A stretch of 64,000 bases of DNA, from contig NZ_JAAQRO010000034.1 of assembly GCF_012070565.1 (NCBI RefSeq), forward strand, positions 1 to 64,000, in the 5' to 3' direction. Of the stretch, positions 54,971-63,560 are shown piece after piece (position 1 is the first letter of the stretch; each line of letters opens with the position of its first letter). Below the pieces are notes generated by a model that ran no database searches, was not told the origin of the DNA, and was given only the letters and a program-made list of their open reading frames with translations. Position numbers and translations under genes: made by a program. The DNA comes from Anaerosporobacter faecicola. Lineage in GTDB: Bacteria > Bacillota > Clostridia > Lachnospirales > Lachnospiraceae.

Positions 54971-55768
54971 ATGGAAAAGAAGAAATGTGGATTACAGTTA
55001 TACATACATTACATCTCCATCAACGTAAGAAGCATGATGCAGTACAAATCATCTTTCGTGCTAACGGTGATTGGACAATTTTTGGTGTCATTTAATGTAT
55101 TTTTAGGAATTTATTTTATGTTTCAGCGATTTCATCAGGTGAAAGGGTATACCTATAGTGAAGTATTATTATGCTTCTCCATTATGTTAATGGAGTTCTC
55201 TTTGGCAGAATGTTTTGCAAGAGGATTTGATACCTTCTCTACTATGGTGAAAAAGGGAGAATTTGATCGGGTTATGGTTCGTCCAAGGAATGAAATCCTT
55301 CAAGTATTAGGAAGCAAATTCGAATTAACGAGGATTGGTCGAATGCTACAAGCAATTGTCATGTTCATCTATGGAATTGCCTGCAGTGAGATTCAGTGGA
55401 CAGTAGCCAAAGTTCTTACCATTGTATTCATGCTAGTGGGGGGAATGGCGTTATTTACCGGAATCTTTCTAATCTATGCAGCATTATGTTTTTTTACCTT
55501 AGATGGATTGGAATTCATGAATGTTCTGACAGATGGAGCTAGAGAGTATGGAAAATATCCAATTGGAGTCTATGGGAAACGAATGGTACAGATTTGCACC
55601 TTTATCGTACCCTATGCATTGGTTCAATATTATCCGTTCCTCTATCTATTAGGCAGACGGACAAGTGGGGTTTACGTTGTTTTACCGTTGTTAGCCATCT
55701 TGTTCATGTTTCCTTGTTATGGTTTATGGAGAGTAGGGGTGCGTCATTATAAGTCGTCTGGGTCTTAA
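54971..55768 (+). CDS. ABC-2 family permease (second of two)
   Basis: A 265-residue membrane protein related to the preceding one, with about six helices. The loop V-K-K-G-E-F-D-R-V-M-V-R-P near 100 is the coupling loop typical of this group. GGAGG precedes the ATG. It closes the ABC operon; the nucleotidyltransferase gene follows 83 bp later. Confidence 0.9.
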   Translation: MEKKKCGLQLYIHYISINVRSMMQYKSSFVLTVIGQFLVSFNVFLGIYFMFQRFHQVKGYTYSEVLLCFSIMLMEFSLAECFARGFDTFSTMVKKGEFDRVMVRPRNEILQVLGSKFELTRIGRMLQAIVMFIYGIACSEIQWTVAKVLTIVFMLVGGMALFTGIFLIYAALCFFTLDGLEFMNVLTDGAREYGKYPIGVYGKRMVQICTFIVPYALVQYYPFLYLLGRRTSGVYVVLPLLAILFMFPCYGLWRVGVRHYKSSGS

Positions 55769-55851
55769 TTGTATTTGACAAATAGCAGGATAGATCCGTT
55801 ACCAACAACTATTAATAATAGCTAAAATTCGAATCGGGAGGAAGCAGAACA

Positions 55852-56625
55852 ATGAAAACGTATGAAGCAATTGATCGAATTGGAAAAGCAATCATTGAAG
55901 ATGGATTATGTGAAGCCATTGTATTAAAAGGGTCCATTGGACGAGGCGACGATGATGCGTACTCGGATATTGATATGTACGTCGTTGTTGCGAAAGAGAA
56001 GTATTCGGTTTTTATGGATCGTCGCCTCTCTTATCTTAAGACGTATGGAGAAATCGTCTATTGTACAGAAAATGATTTTGGCGTGAAACAGATGCTAGCA
56101 ATCTATGAGAATGCCCTACATATCGATCTATATACAACAACAATGGAACAGATTGACCACAATAATCCCGTAAAAGTATATTATGATCCGAAACAACTTT
56201 TTGCAGGGTATGAAGTGAAACACCAACCGTATACAGAGGAAGATCTGGTGAAGCTGTTTGATGATTCCCTCTACTATTTTGTTGAGGCAGATTCTGCATA
56301 TGCAAGGAAGAACTATCCGTGGACCGCCCATATATTATCTGCAGCAATAGCAGGAAGTGTGAAGCTGATGCGCAATCGTTATGACCCAGATTATGCATAC
56401 CTTGGATTGAAGAAGATTAATGAAATCTTGCCGATGGAAGAATATGAATTAGTGGAAGAAGCATATGCCAATCTGAACAAAGAGGGGTTCCAAAAGGCAA
56501 ACCAGTGTATCTTAGACATGTTGGAACTTGTTCTTTCGGATATGAAGGAAGAGGTACGGAATGCTTGTAATCTCAAATTCTTTGCGTGGTGTAAGAAGAA
56601 TGTTAATGTAACGCTGTTTATTTAG
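55852..56625 (+). CDS. nucleotidyltransferase-fold protein
   Basis: A 257-residue soluble protein. The polymerase-beta-type active site is G27-S-x-G-R-G-D near 27-33 and S-D-I-D ending at 41, with the two Asp metal ligands. The helical C-terminal domain (about 150-257) resembles aminoglycoside-modifying and streptomycin adenylyltransferases. GGGAGGAAG precedes the ATG. It is probably a resistance-type or house-cleaning enzyme; the acceptor is unknown. A second, distantly similar gene is at 60706-61722. Confidence 0.82.
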   Translation: MKTYEAIDRIGKAIIEDGLCEAIVLKGSIGRGDDDAYSDIDMYVVVAKEKYSVFMDRRLSYLKTYGEIVYCTENDFGVKQMLAIYENALHIDLYTTTMEQIDHNNPVKVYYDPKQLFAGYEVKHQPYTEEDLVKLFDDSLYYFVEADSAYARKNYPWTAHILSAAIAGSVKLMRNRYDPDYAYLGLKKINEILPMEEYELVEEAYANLNKEGFQKANQCILDMLELVLSDMKEEVRNACNLKFFAWCKKNVNVTLFI

Positions 56626-56837
56626 CGAGTATAATTTTGATATAAAAAGATAACGAAAGTTTGATGATATTAACGAAGCGGTCTGTTACACGAACGCATA
56701 GAAAAATGGAAGAAGAAATTTTGATCGTGGGAAGAACTGATCAAGGTGAGTAAGGGAAGAACTCAAAAAAGAGGGATGTTGCGAAGCAACATCCCTCTGC
56801 CTTTTATTGCTATACGTATTGTAAATAGTAGATAGAA

Positions 56838-58025
56838 TTATGCATTAAGTGCACGATCCAGATCACGAATGATATCATCAGCATCTTCAATACCCACTGA
56901 TAGACGTAATAAGGTATCGGTAATACCAATCTTTTGACGAATCTCTTCTGGAATGGATTCATGTGTCTGGGTTCTCGGATACGTGATCAAGGTTTCCGTT
57001 CCACCTAAACTTTCTGCGAAAATCACAAGGTCTACGCCAGATAGAATCTTCTTAACCGTTTCAAAAGAATCCACATTAAAGGATATCATGCTTCCAGAAC
57101 CAGTGGCTTGGCTACGGTTTACTTCATAACCAGGATGATCTGGAAAACCAATGTAGTTTACATTTTTCACTTTCTTTTGCGTACGTAACCATTCTGCAAC
57201 TTTAATTCCGTTGGCATTGTGTTGCTTCATACGAAGAGCAAGTGTTTTAATTCCACGAATTAATAACCAGCAATCTTGAGGACCTAAGCAACTACCATGT
57301 GTTTTTATTTCTAACCGTAGTTGTTCTGCCAAGTCATCACGATTGGTTACAACAAGTCCAGCTAACGTATCATTGTGTCCGCTAAGGAATTTAGTACCAC
57401 TATGCACAACGATATCAGCACCTAAAGTAAGCGGTTTTTGGAAGTAAGGGGTAAGGAAGGTATTGTCGACTACCGTTATCGCGTTAATTTCTTTGGCTAT
57501 GGCAACAACTTCTCGAATGTTGATTACTTTCATCATAGGGTTTGTTGGTGTTTCAACAAAAAGCATTTTCGTGTGTTCGGTAATGGCATCTTTGATATTC
57601 TGTGTATCTGTCATATCCACATAGGTAAATGTAATTCCATATGTATGGAAGGTATCTGCGCCAAGTCGATACGTACCACCGTAGATGTCATCAGAAAGGA
57701 TTACCTGATCACCTGGTTTTAGTAAGGAGAATACAGCCATATTAGCAGCTTGTCCACTGGAGAAAGCGAAACCTTCTGTACCACATTCAAGAATTGCCAT
57801 CGTACGTTCCAATTCCTGTCTTGTTGGGTTCTGTAATCTGGCATAATCAAAACCAGTGGATTCACCTAGCCCTTTGTGGCGAAATGTAGCAGATTGAAAA
57901 ATTGGAAAACTAACGGAACCAGTAAGTGGTTCACAACCAAGTGCACCATGTACACATTTGGATTCAAAGGCTAATCCTTCCTTTCGATCATAACAATCGT
58001 AGTTACTAAAATTCTTCATATTCAT
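56838..58025 (-). CDS. cystathionine gamma-synthase/lyase family PLP enzyme
   Basis: A 395-residue PLP enzyme of the Cys/Met metabolism family. The cofactor Lys is in H-S-G-T-K-F-L-S-G near residue 207. The pocket Y-A-R-L-Q-N-P-T lies near 62, F-S-S-G-Q-A-A-N near 87, and V-D-N-T-F-L-T-P near 180. It makes cystathionine or splits homocysteine or cystathionine; the two activities cannot be separated by motif alone. The frame opens at 58079, but GAAAGGA before ATG 58025 gives a normal N-terminus. A family A element lies in its leader. Confidence 0.93.
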   Translation of the reverse strand: MNMKNFSNYDCYDRKEGLAFESKCVHGALGCEPLTGSVSFPIFQSATFRHKGLGESTGFDYARLQNPTRQELERTMAILECGTEGFAFSSGQAANMAVFSLLKPGDQVILSDDIYGGTYRLGADTFHTYGITFTYVDMTDTQNIKDAITEHTKMLFVETPTNPMMKVINIREVVAIAKEINAITVVDNTFLTPYFQKPLTLGADIVVHSGTKFLSGHNDTLAGLVVTNRDDLAEQLRLEIKTHGSCLGPQDCWLLIRGIKTLALRMKQHNANGIKVAEWLRTQKKVKNVNYIGFPDHPGYEVNRSQATGSGSMISFNVDSFETVKKILSGVDLVIFAESLGGTETLITYPRTQTHESIPEEIRQKIGITDTLLRLSVGIEDADDIIRDLDRALNA

Positions 58026-58090
58026 TTTCCTTTCTTTATAAAACAAATCCCTATGCTTGGTTTGTTTGTTCCTTTTCATTTTTTAATAGG

Positions 58091-58213
58091 ATAAGGGCTT
58101 CAAAAGCCCTTATTTATTTTGAGGTCCGTCAATTTCCACAATTTAAGTTTGTCTAACATGTAATACAGGATTATAGTTCACTCCGGGCACGCTCTCGCCC
58201 CGCTGAAGTTCGT
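58091..58213. repeat. family A element, copy A3
   Basis: Same orientation as copy A2 and close to it in sequence, with shared blocks CTTATTTATTTTGAGGTCCG, ACATGTAATACAGGA and CGCCCCGCTGAAGTTCG. The left end forms ATAAGGGCTT / AAGCCCTTAT at 58091-58113. The right terminal repeat is lost. It lies within the transcribed leader of the PLP enzyme gene. Confidence 0.8.
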
Positions 58214-58290
58214 AGTGGTACATAAGGCTCTAAACTACAGAGTTATTAAAGAAATCCTCCGAGGGATGCGAGCCGAAATTGTATAATTCT

Positions 58291-58351
58291 ATTATAAACA
58301 CACTATTTCACATGTAAATGCAAATATATGCTTTATATATTTGAAATAGTG
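58291..58351 (-). promoter_or_regulatory. PLP-enzyme promoter within nested dyads
   Basis: On the minus strand, TTTACA (58318-58313), a 16-bp spacer and TATAAT (58296-58291). The nested dyads are CACTATTTCA (58301-58310) with TGAAATAGTG (58342-58351), and CAAATATAT (58321-58329) with ATATATTTG (58335-58343). Confidence 0.65.
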
Positions 58352-58454
58352 CGGTATTATTGTAGAAGTAGGATTGGCAGAAAATCATATTGGTACATTA
58401 GATTTAACTACAGGAGACAAGTTTAGTGAACGATGATTTATAGGAGAATGGAAA

Positions 58455-59321
58455 ATGGCAAGTGATAAGAAAGTATATAAGAAAACAGGGTATTTGGATC
58501 AGGAATGCAGGATTTTTTACTTAACAGATCATGCAAAGAAACAAATCGAATACCACTATCATGATTTTTATAAGGTATTGATCTTTTTACGAGGAAATGT
58601 AACCTATCATATTGAAGGAAAACAGTATAGTCTAAAGACAGGAGACACTGTTTTAGTAAAAGCAGGAGAGATTCATCATCCGCTTATCTATGATGATATA
58701 CCCTATGAACGAATCATTGCATATGTATCTCCTGATTTTATGAAGATGTATTCCTCACAGGATTCGAATCTATTTCTCTGCTTTGATGAGATACGAAAAC
58801 AGGATTCCAATCTGATTCGCTTACCCAATTATCATGCGAGTCAGTTGGCGTTGATCGTACAAGAGTTAGCACAGATCTGTGACAAGAAGGAATATGCTTC
58901 TGAGTTGTATCAGAAGATGAAATTCATGGAATATATGATTGTGTTAAATCGCTTGATTTTGTCAAAGCATGTAGATTATGCACCAGCCATCACAGCAAAT
59001 CAGACAGTGTTAGAGATTCTACGTTACATTAATGAGAACATCACCAAAGAGATATCTGTAGATCGCATTGCGGATAAGGTTTTCCTTAACCGTTCCTATA
59101 TCATGCACCTGTTCAAAGCAGAAACAGGATATACCATTGGAAAATATATTACAGAAAAGAGATTGTTCCTTGCCAGGCAGTATATTGCAGAAGGTATGAC
59201 GATTCATGAAGCATGTTATAAAAGTGGATTTTTGAACTACAATACCTTTTATCATGCGTACCGTAAGCGGTATCATGTTTCACCCAAAAAGCAGTCGGAA
59301 CAGACTGATCATATGGATTAG
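58455..59321 (+). CDS. AraC-family regulator
   Basis: A 288-residue regulator. The cupin N-domain (H-Y-H-D-F-Y-K near residue 35) precedes the C-terminal AraC helix-turn-helices (about 185-285), with S-G-F-L-N-Y-N-T-F-Y-H-A-Y-R-K-R-Y-H-V-S-P as the last helix pattern. TAGGAG precedes the ATG. It is divergent from the PLP enzyme gene across a region with nested dyads, so it may control that gene. Confidence 0.92.
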   Translation: MASDKKVYKKTGYLDQECRIFYLTDHAKKQIEYHYHDFYKVLIFLRGNVTYHIEGKQYSLKTGDTVLVKAGEIHHPLIYDDIPYERIIAYVSPDFMKMYSSQDSNLFLCFDEIRKQDSNLIRLPNYHASQLALIVQELAQICDKKEYASELYQKMKFMEYMIVLNRLILSKHVDYAPAITANQTVLEILRYINENITKEISVDRIADKVFLNRSYIMHLFKAETGYTIGKYITEKRLFLARQYIAEGMTIHEACYKSGFLNYNTFYHAYRKRYHVSPKKQSEQTDHMD

Positions 59322-59495
59322 ATACCATCTTAAACAAATCGTAAGAAAATAGAAAGATAATTTTCAAGAATTTAACAAAAGAATGACAAAATCGTATGGT
59401 ACAATGCATTCGATGAATGGTAAAAGTATCCATTTAATAAGCCAGTATGTCATAAGTAAAACACATCGTAGAAAGAAGAGAGGAATGACAGAATT

Positions 59496-60476
59496 ATGAA
59501 AAGAAGAATAAATAAAGCAGGAATCCTTATCATAACAATGACAATGCTTTTGTCGCTCGTTGCTTGTGAAAAGAACAAGGATAACCTGGATGCTGCGAAA
59601 CAAGGGGATACAGTAGAAGCAACCAGTGATACAGAACAGAGCGCGGAGCCTACAACAGAAGCTACAATGGAGGCTTCAGCAACAGAGGAACCTGTAGTAG
59701 AAGAGGAACCAATTAAAGAATTAACATATCAAGATTTTGACTCTTTTCAACCAATTAGGGAAGTAGCGATTCCATGTACATTTGAATCAAAAGAAGAGAA
59801 TGATAATCAGAATACAACATATGAAGCCACAGGAAGCTATGATCTTAACCAAGATGGAACAGATGACACGATTCTATTTAAACATGATTCTGATACTTAT
59901 GAGTATTCTTTACAGATCAACGAAGCCAATATTACTGACTTTATGGCAACACCAGAATGTTTTTACATTGTTGATCTGGATAAAAGGGATACGTATCAGG
60001 AATTGGTCATATATGATAATGGAATGAGTGATGATCCTTGCTTTAACTTTTACCGTTATGATGGAAACAATCTTGTATTGCTTGGTATGATTGGTTCGTT
60101 AAGTGATAGTACGATTTCATTTGATGGATATGGTCGTATAGTAAAAGGAGATTCCTTATTAAATCGACTTTCACCATCAATCATCCCTGCATTTTATGAA
60201 GTTGAAAAGAATGAATTAAAGATGCATGATTTTGATCTAAGTGAGGTACTTAATCAGGAATACAGTCTATCTGTTGATGAAAATGCTTATTTCTGCGAGA
60301 CAGATCAAGTAGGGGAAGATTTTATTCCAGACTGGTCTGAAAATATGCAAGATTATGAAATTAATTTAAAAGCAGGTGATAAAATTATGGTAAAAGGTAT
60401 CTATGATTCCGAAAGATATTGGGTCGTATTACCAGATGGAAGAAGTGGAATGTTGTATTACTGGATTGGTGATTGA
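59496..60476 (+). CDS. putative lipoprotein, possible SH3-like tail
   Basis: A 326-residue exported lipoprotein with lipobox L-V-A-C (Cys24) and a Thr/Glu-rich linker to about 75. The central part, with D-L-N-Q-D-G-T-D-D near 120, is beta-rich and resembles VCBS/EF-loop repeats. The last 50 residues (V-K-G-I-Y-D-S-E-R-Y-W-V-V-L-P-D-G-R-S-G) look like a bacterial SH3 domain. No exact family recognised. GAGAGG precedes the ATG. Confidence 0.75.
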   Translation: MKRRINKAGILIITMTMLLSLVACEKNKDNLDAAKQGDTVEATSDTEQSAEPTTEATMEASATEEPVVEEEPIKELTYQDFDSFQPIREVAIPCTFESKEENDNQNTTYEATGSYDLNQDGTDDTILFKHDSDTYEYSLQINEANITDFMATPECFYIVDLDKRDTYQELVIYDNGMSDDPCFNFYRYDGNNLVLLGMIGSLSDSTISFDGYGRIVKGDSLLNRLSPSIIPAFYEVEKNELKMHDFDLSEVLNQEYSLSVDENAYFCETDQVGEDFIPDWSENMQDYEINLKAGDKIMVKGIYDSERYWVVLPDGRSGMLYYWIGD

Positions 60477-60556
60477 TGAATGATTGATCACAGGAGCAAA
60501 AGATCAATATATAGTTACCGTATCGTTTAAGAACAAAAATATATTCAGGTTATGGA

Positions 60557-60592
60557 AGAGGAAATCTTGAGTAATATAGATTTCCTCTTTTT
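60557..60592 (+). terminator. terminator after the lipoprotein gene
   Basis: AGAGGAAATC at 60557-60566 pairs with GATTTCCTCT at 60579-60588, followed by TTTT. Confidence 0.9.
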
Positions 60593-60603
60593 GGTATATA
60601 ACA

Positions 60604-60648
60604 AAAGAAACAGGTGCTGGCGACGTGATGCCGGCTGCCTGTTTCTTT
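60604..60648 (-). terminator. terminator of the minus-strand nucleotidyltransferase
   Basis: AAAGAAACAGG at 60604-60614 pairs with CCTGTTTCTTT at 60638-60648, with a GC-rich inner stem; on the minus strand it ends in TTTTGTT. Confidence 0.75.
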
Positions 60649-60705
60649 GTGTATTCTATTAGGCAAGATAGGTGTAAAAAGTATATTCTTTATTGAAAGT
60701 TCATC

Positions 60706-61722
60706 TTACAATCTGGATTTTCCTTCAAGAACTTTCACCAACTGATAAAACCAAGAATACATATCTTGCTCCGTAAGAGACTGTAAACGGTCGTATTGGA
60801 ATACAATGGAATCCTGTTCTAATTTTGCAATTTTATTAAGCGGGTCATAATTTAATTCTTCAATGGAGTGACATTTGCACCAGTCGGTAAGGCTGATTTC
60901 TCCTTCTTCATACAACTCGTACAGGGATTGGTATGCCCCTTGATGCATAAGGTTGAGTCCAGCAGGGCAGGATGTCATCGTACATAGTTTTTCATCCAAC
61001 TGGTTCCAAAGTTGATGGAAAGCAGTTTGACGATCCTTTAGACTTGGAAGAGTGAAATCTTTCACACAGAGCAGTTGTTCCAATTGTTGTTCATAATTCT
61101 CTGGAAGCCATACTAGAGAACGGCTCATATGAATTAACCATTTTTCATGCGGAATATATTCCTTATTGATAATATATAGTGCAGAAAGTAGTGGTGCAAT
61201 TGCTGCATTCAGTACATAATGCCCCTGTCCACAGTCTTCTCGTGCAATCCAGATGTCTCCTGCAAGTCGATAATGCCACCAAGCATCGAATAGGTAGCCA
61301 CTTGCAGTGGAAGGCTCTACCGTTTCTTTTAACTTCTCATCGAACAGATGTTGCAATTCCTTCTTTGGGTCATATAGAATCTGTGCATAAGATAAATCCC
61401 ATAATTCCAGTTGTCCATAGGAGCGTTCCATCTCTTCTTCATAACAACATAACTTGATATCGTAAAGATAGTTGTCAATCATGGTAATTCCTAGTGCAGT
61501 AGGAGTAAGTTTGCTATGATATGCATTAAATTCTTCTTTATGTAGGAAAAGCACAACGTCGATCTCGGAGAGAGCGTCTGCGAATCCTCTTGACATACCA
61601 CCGTCTAGCATAATACCTGCGATACCTTCATATTGTTGAAAGAGTGGAAGGTGTCTGCGTAATTCCTCTTTCAATTCTTCTACTTGATTGGTTCCTTTTG
61701 CCTGTACATAAGGTCTTTTCAT
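60706..61722 (-). CDS. nucleotidyltransferase-fold protein
   Basis: A protein of about 338 residues with a DNA-polymerase-beta-like motif, D-G-G-M-S-R-G near residue 40 and S-E-I-D-V near 51, followed by a long helical region. Its GGxSRG and SEID pattern is looser than that of the 55852 gene. AAGAGG is best spaced for ATG 61722, three codons after the frame's first ATG. Possibly an aminoglycoside-type nucleotidyltransferase or an uncharacterised relative. Confidence 0.75.
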   Translation of the reverse strand: MKRPYVQAKGTNQVEELKEELRRHLPLFQQYEGIAGIMLDGGMSRGFADALSEIDVVLFLHKEEFNAYHSKLTPTALGITMIDNYLYDIKLCCYEEEMERSYGQLELWDLSYAQILYDPKKELQHLFDEKLKETVEPSTASGYLFDAWWHYRLAGDIWIAREDCGQGHYVLNAAIAPLLSALYIINKEYIPHEKWLIHMSRSLVWLPENYEQQLEQLLCVKDFTLPSLKDRQTAFHQLWNQLDEKLCTMTSCPAGLNLMHQGAYQSLYELYEEGEISLTDWCKCHSIEELNYDPLNKIAKLEQDSIVFQYDRLQSLTEQDMYSWFYQLVKVLEGKSRL

Positions 61723-61753
61723 AGTGATCATCCTCTTTTCCTATTATTGTACG

Positions 61754-61824
61754 CAAACTTCGCGTATGAAAAACTTGGCTTATAGCAATCAACTACTTGC
61801 TCATTATATTCAAGTGCGAAGTTT
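61754..61824. repeat. family D inverted-repeat element, copy D3
   Basis: GCAAACTTCGCG from 61754 and GTGCGAAGTTT ending 61824 form the inverted ends. The interior, read in reverse, matches copy D2 at TGATTG-TATA-GC-AAGT. It lies in the leader of the nucleotidyltransferase. Confidence 0.65.
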
Positions 61825-61871
61825 AAGTTATGGTAATCGAAAACGTCTGGTGTCTCCACGGTATAAAAAAA

Positions 61872-61967
61872 GCAGTGGAGAGAAGATAAAAAGAGGAACA
61901 CCAAATAAGCTATGAATTCATAGCGTTCTATTCGGTATTCAACTCTTTTATCTTACTTTTCCACTGC
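61872..61967. repeat. long imperfect hairpin with a palindromic tip
   Basis: GCAGTGGA at 61872-61879 pairs with TCCACTGC at 61960-61967, and AAGATAAAAAGAG pairs with CTCTTTTATCTT. The tip is a perfect 16-bp palindrome, GCTATGAATTCATAGC, at 61909-61924. The remaining 61968-62137 shows only AT-rich sequence and a weak promoter. Confidence 0.6.
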
Positions 61968-62137
61968 ATATCTATATCGGTGAATTGACAATATCAGATA
62001 TGACGGATTTCATCACCTCATTTGTTTTCTACCATTATTATACACTAATATAGAAAGTATGTAAAGAAAATTATGGCATCACAAGGGGGGCTATGGTATA
62101 GTATTACCAGAGTAAAGATGTGGGGGAGAGATAAATT

Positions 62138-63109
62138 ATGGACTATCAAATTGAACAGATAAAAAAAGAACAATGTGAGGAACTAGCTACATTTCTTGCA
62201 AAAGCAAATAGAAAACCAGAGCAGTATTGCTGCTACATCGGAACAGAACAAGAAGAAATCCTTGGAGATTTAGAAGAATTGCTAGACGAAATTCCAAAAG
62301 CAATTCTATGCATTAGAGAACAAGGGAAAATCAGTATGGCAATTGTGGGGGATGTTTGTGAAGATAATGAGAATATAGAGGTTTGGGGACCATTTTGGGA
62401 CGAAGAAAAGTACGAAAATGAATGGATCGAAAAAGAAGAGGATTGGAGTGACCAGGTTATGGCGCTTCTTACGTGCATACAAAAACGCCAACCTACCTAT
62501 AAACTTGCGTTCTTTATCGGTAAACATAATCTTGTAGCGAGAGTTATCACCCGTAATGGGGCAAAAATGAATTCAAATCATACGATTATGAGATATGATG
62601 CAATACATAATCAAAGCGACAGAATACAAGAACAGCAAGATCCTTTAACAGAACAATCCATAGAAAAGGCGGATCCATCTGTATTACGAATCGTACAACT
62701 ATATCCGAATACATCGGAGAACACAAAGAAGCAGATCATTTCCTTACATGATTCATTATTCAAAGGCTCCTATTACAATGGTAATACAATTGTTCAGATG
62801 ATAGACGAAAAACATTTGCTTCATTATGGAATAATAGAAGATGAAGTCGTTTGTTATGTATTTGAACAATATGAAGAGGAACAGGAAGGTTATATTGAAT
62901 TCATCGGCACGAAATCATCACATCGTAGAAAAGGATATGCAGAAGCTTTACTAAATCAAGTAAAAGAGCAAATGTTAGCGAAAGAATATGCCAGTCTTCG
63001 TTTATGTGTAAATAGTGAAAACATAGCTGCAATCCATCTTTATGAGAAAATGGGTTACCATATTATTGAGGAAAATGTTGCCTATGATATGCAACTTATT
63101 CCTTGCTAG
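62138..63109 (+). CDS. GNAT-family N-acetyltransferase (two-domain)
   Basis: A 323-residue protein. The C-terminal domain (about 185-320) is a standard GNAT with the acetyl-CoA loop S-S-H-R-R-K-G-Y-A-E-A-L near 260 and the end A-A-I-H-L-Y-E-K-M-G-Y. The N-terminal part (about 1-170) is probably a degenerate second GNAT half lacking the loop. GGGGGAGA precedes the ATG. Single-gene unit just upstream of a tRNA. Acceptor unknown. Confidence 0.88.
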   Translation: MDYQIEQIKKEQCEELATFLAKANRKPEQYCCYIGTEQEEILGDLEELLDEIPKAILCIREQGKISMAIVGDVCEDNENIEVWGPFWDEEKYENEWIEKEEDWSDQVMALLTCIQKRQPTYKLAFFIGKHNLVARVITRNGAKMNSNHTIMRYDAIHNQSDRIQEQQDPLTEQSIEKADPSVLRIVQLYPNTSENTKKQIISLHDSLFKGSYYNGNTIVQMIDEKHLLHYGIIEDEVVCYVFEQYEEEQEGYIEFIGTKSSHRRKGYAEALLNQVKEQMLAKEYASLRLCVNSENIAAIHLYEKMGYHIIEENVAYDMQLIPC

Positions 63110-63205
63110 ACGTGCTCAGACAGTTTTCCTTGTGAATATAGCAACCACCTACTCTAGTTACTGGTTTCAAAGTGGAAAGTAAGTAAAATAAGATTGATTT
63201 CAAGA

Positions 63206-63265
63206 TTGCATTTTTTGAAAAAAGTGGTAAAATATTCTTATCAGAGCGTTAATCGCTGATAAGAA
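63206..63265 (+). promoter_or_regulatory. promoter and leader hairpin of tRNA-Gly(CCC)
   Basis: TTGCAT at 63206-63211, a 16-bp spacer and TAAAAT at 63228-63233. The 5' leader contains TTCTTATCAG (63235-63244) paired with CTGATAAGAA (63256-63265) just before the tRNA start. Confidence 0.7.
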
Positions 63266-63267
63266 CT

Positions 63268-63339
63268 GCACGAGTGGCTCAGTGGTGGAGTACCGCCTTC
63301 CCAAGGCGAGGGTCGCGGGTTCGAATCCCGTCTCGTGCT
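63268..63339 (+). tRNA. tRNA-Gly(CCC)
   Basis: A 72-base cloverleaf much like the one at 30500-30571. Acceptor GCACGAG pairs with CTCGTGC. The anticodon loop is TTCCCAA, so the anticodon is CCC and it reads GGG codons. The outer pair of the anticodon stem is C-A, a mismatch that the GCC isoacceptor does not have. T arm is GCGGG-TTCGAAT-CCCGT. CCA is not encoded. Confidence 0.93.
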
Positions 63340-63350
63340 CTCAAAAGAAA

Positions 63351-63391
63351 AACAAAAGGATATCCGAAAGTAGGATATCCTTTTGTTTTTT
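63351..63391 (+). terminator. terminator after tRNA-Gly(CCC)
   Basis: AACAAAAGGATATCC at 63351-63365 and GGATATCCTTTTGTT at 63373-63387 form a perfect 15-bp stem, followed by TTTT. Same GGATATCC core as at locus 1. Confidence 0.9.
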
Positions 63392-63560
63392 CGAGTCCAA
63401 TCCTGGACTCGAAAGTTCGAATGTCTACACTCCGTTACGGTCCGCGCAGGACCGAGGTCCAGTGGACCTCGTGCGCCGTCTCGTGCTCTCAATGAAAAAG
63501 AAGAGGATATCCTGGACTCGAAGGTTCGAATGTCTACACTGCCGTTTCGGTCCGCGCAGA
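63392..63560 (+). repeat. tRNA-Gly-linked tandem repeat array, locus 2
   Basis: Two units start at CCTGGACTCGAA (63402 and 63511), a 109-bp period. Each has TGTCTACACT-CCGTT-CGGTCCGCGC. The first continues into GGTCCAGTGGACC and then GTCTCGTGCTCTCAA at about 63478-63492, which equals the end of the adjacent tRNA plus its tail, and reaches the terminator arm AGGATATCC. The second unit stops where the next gene fragment begins. Confidence 0.88.

Noticed and set aside
61724-61915. 63-codon frame overlapping family D copy D3
   Set aside because: It overlaps the nucleotidyltransferase start and a repeat, with no ribosome site.
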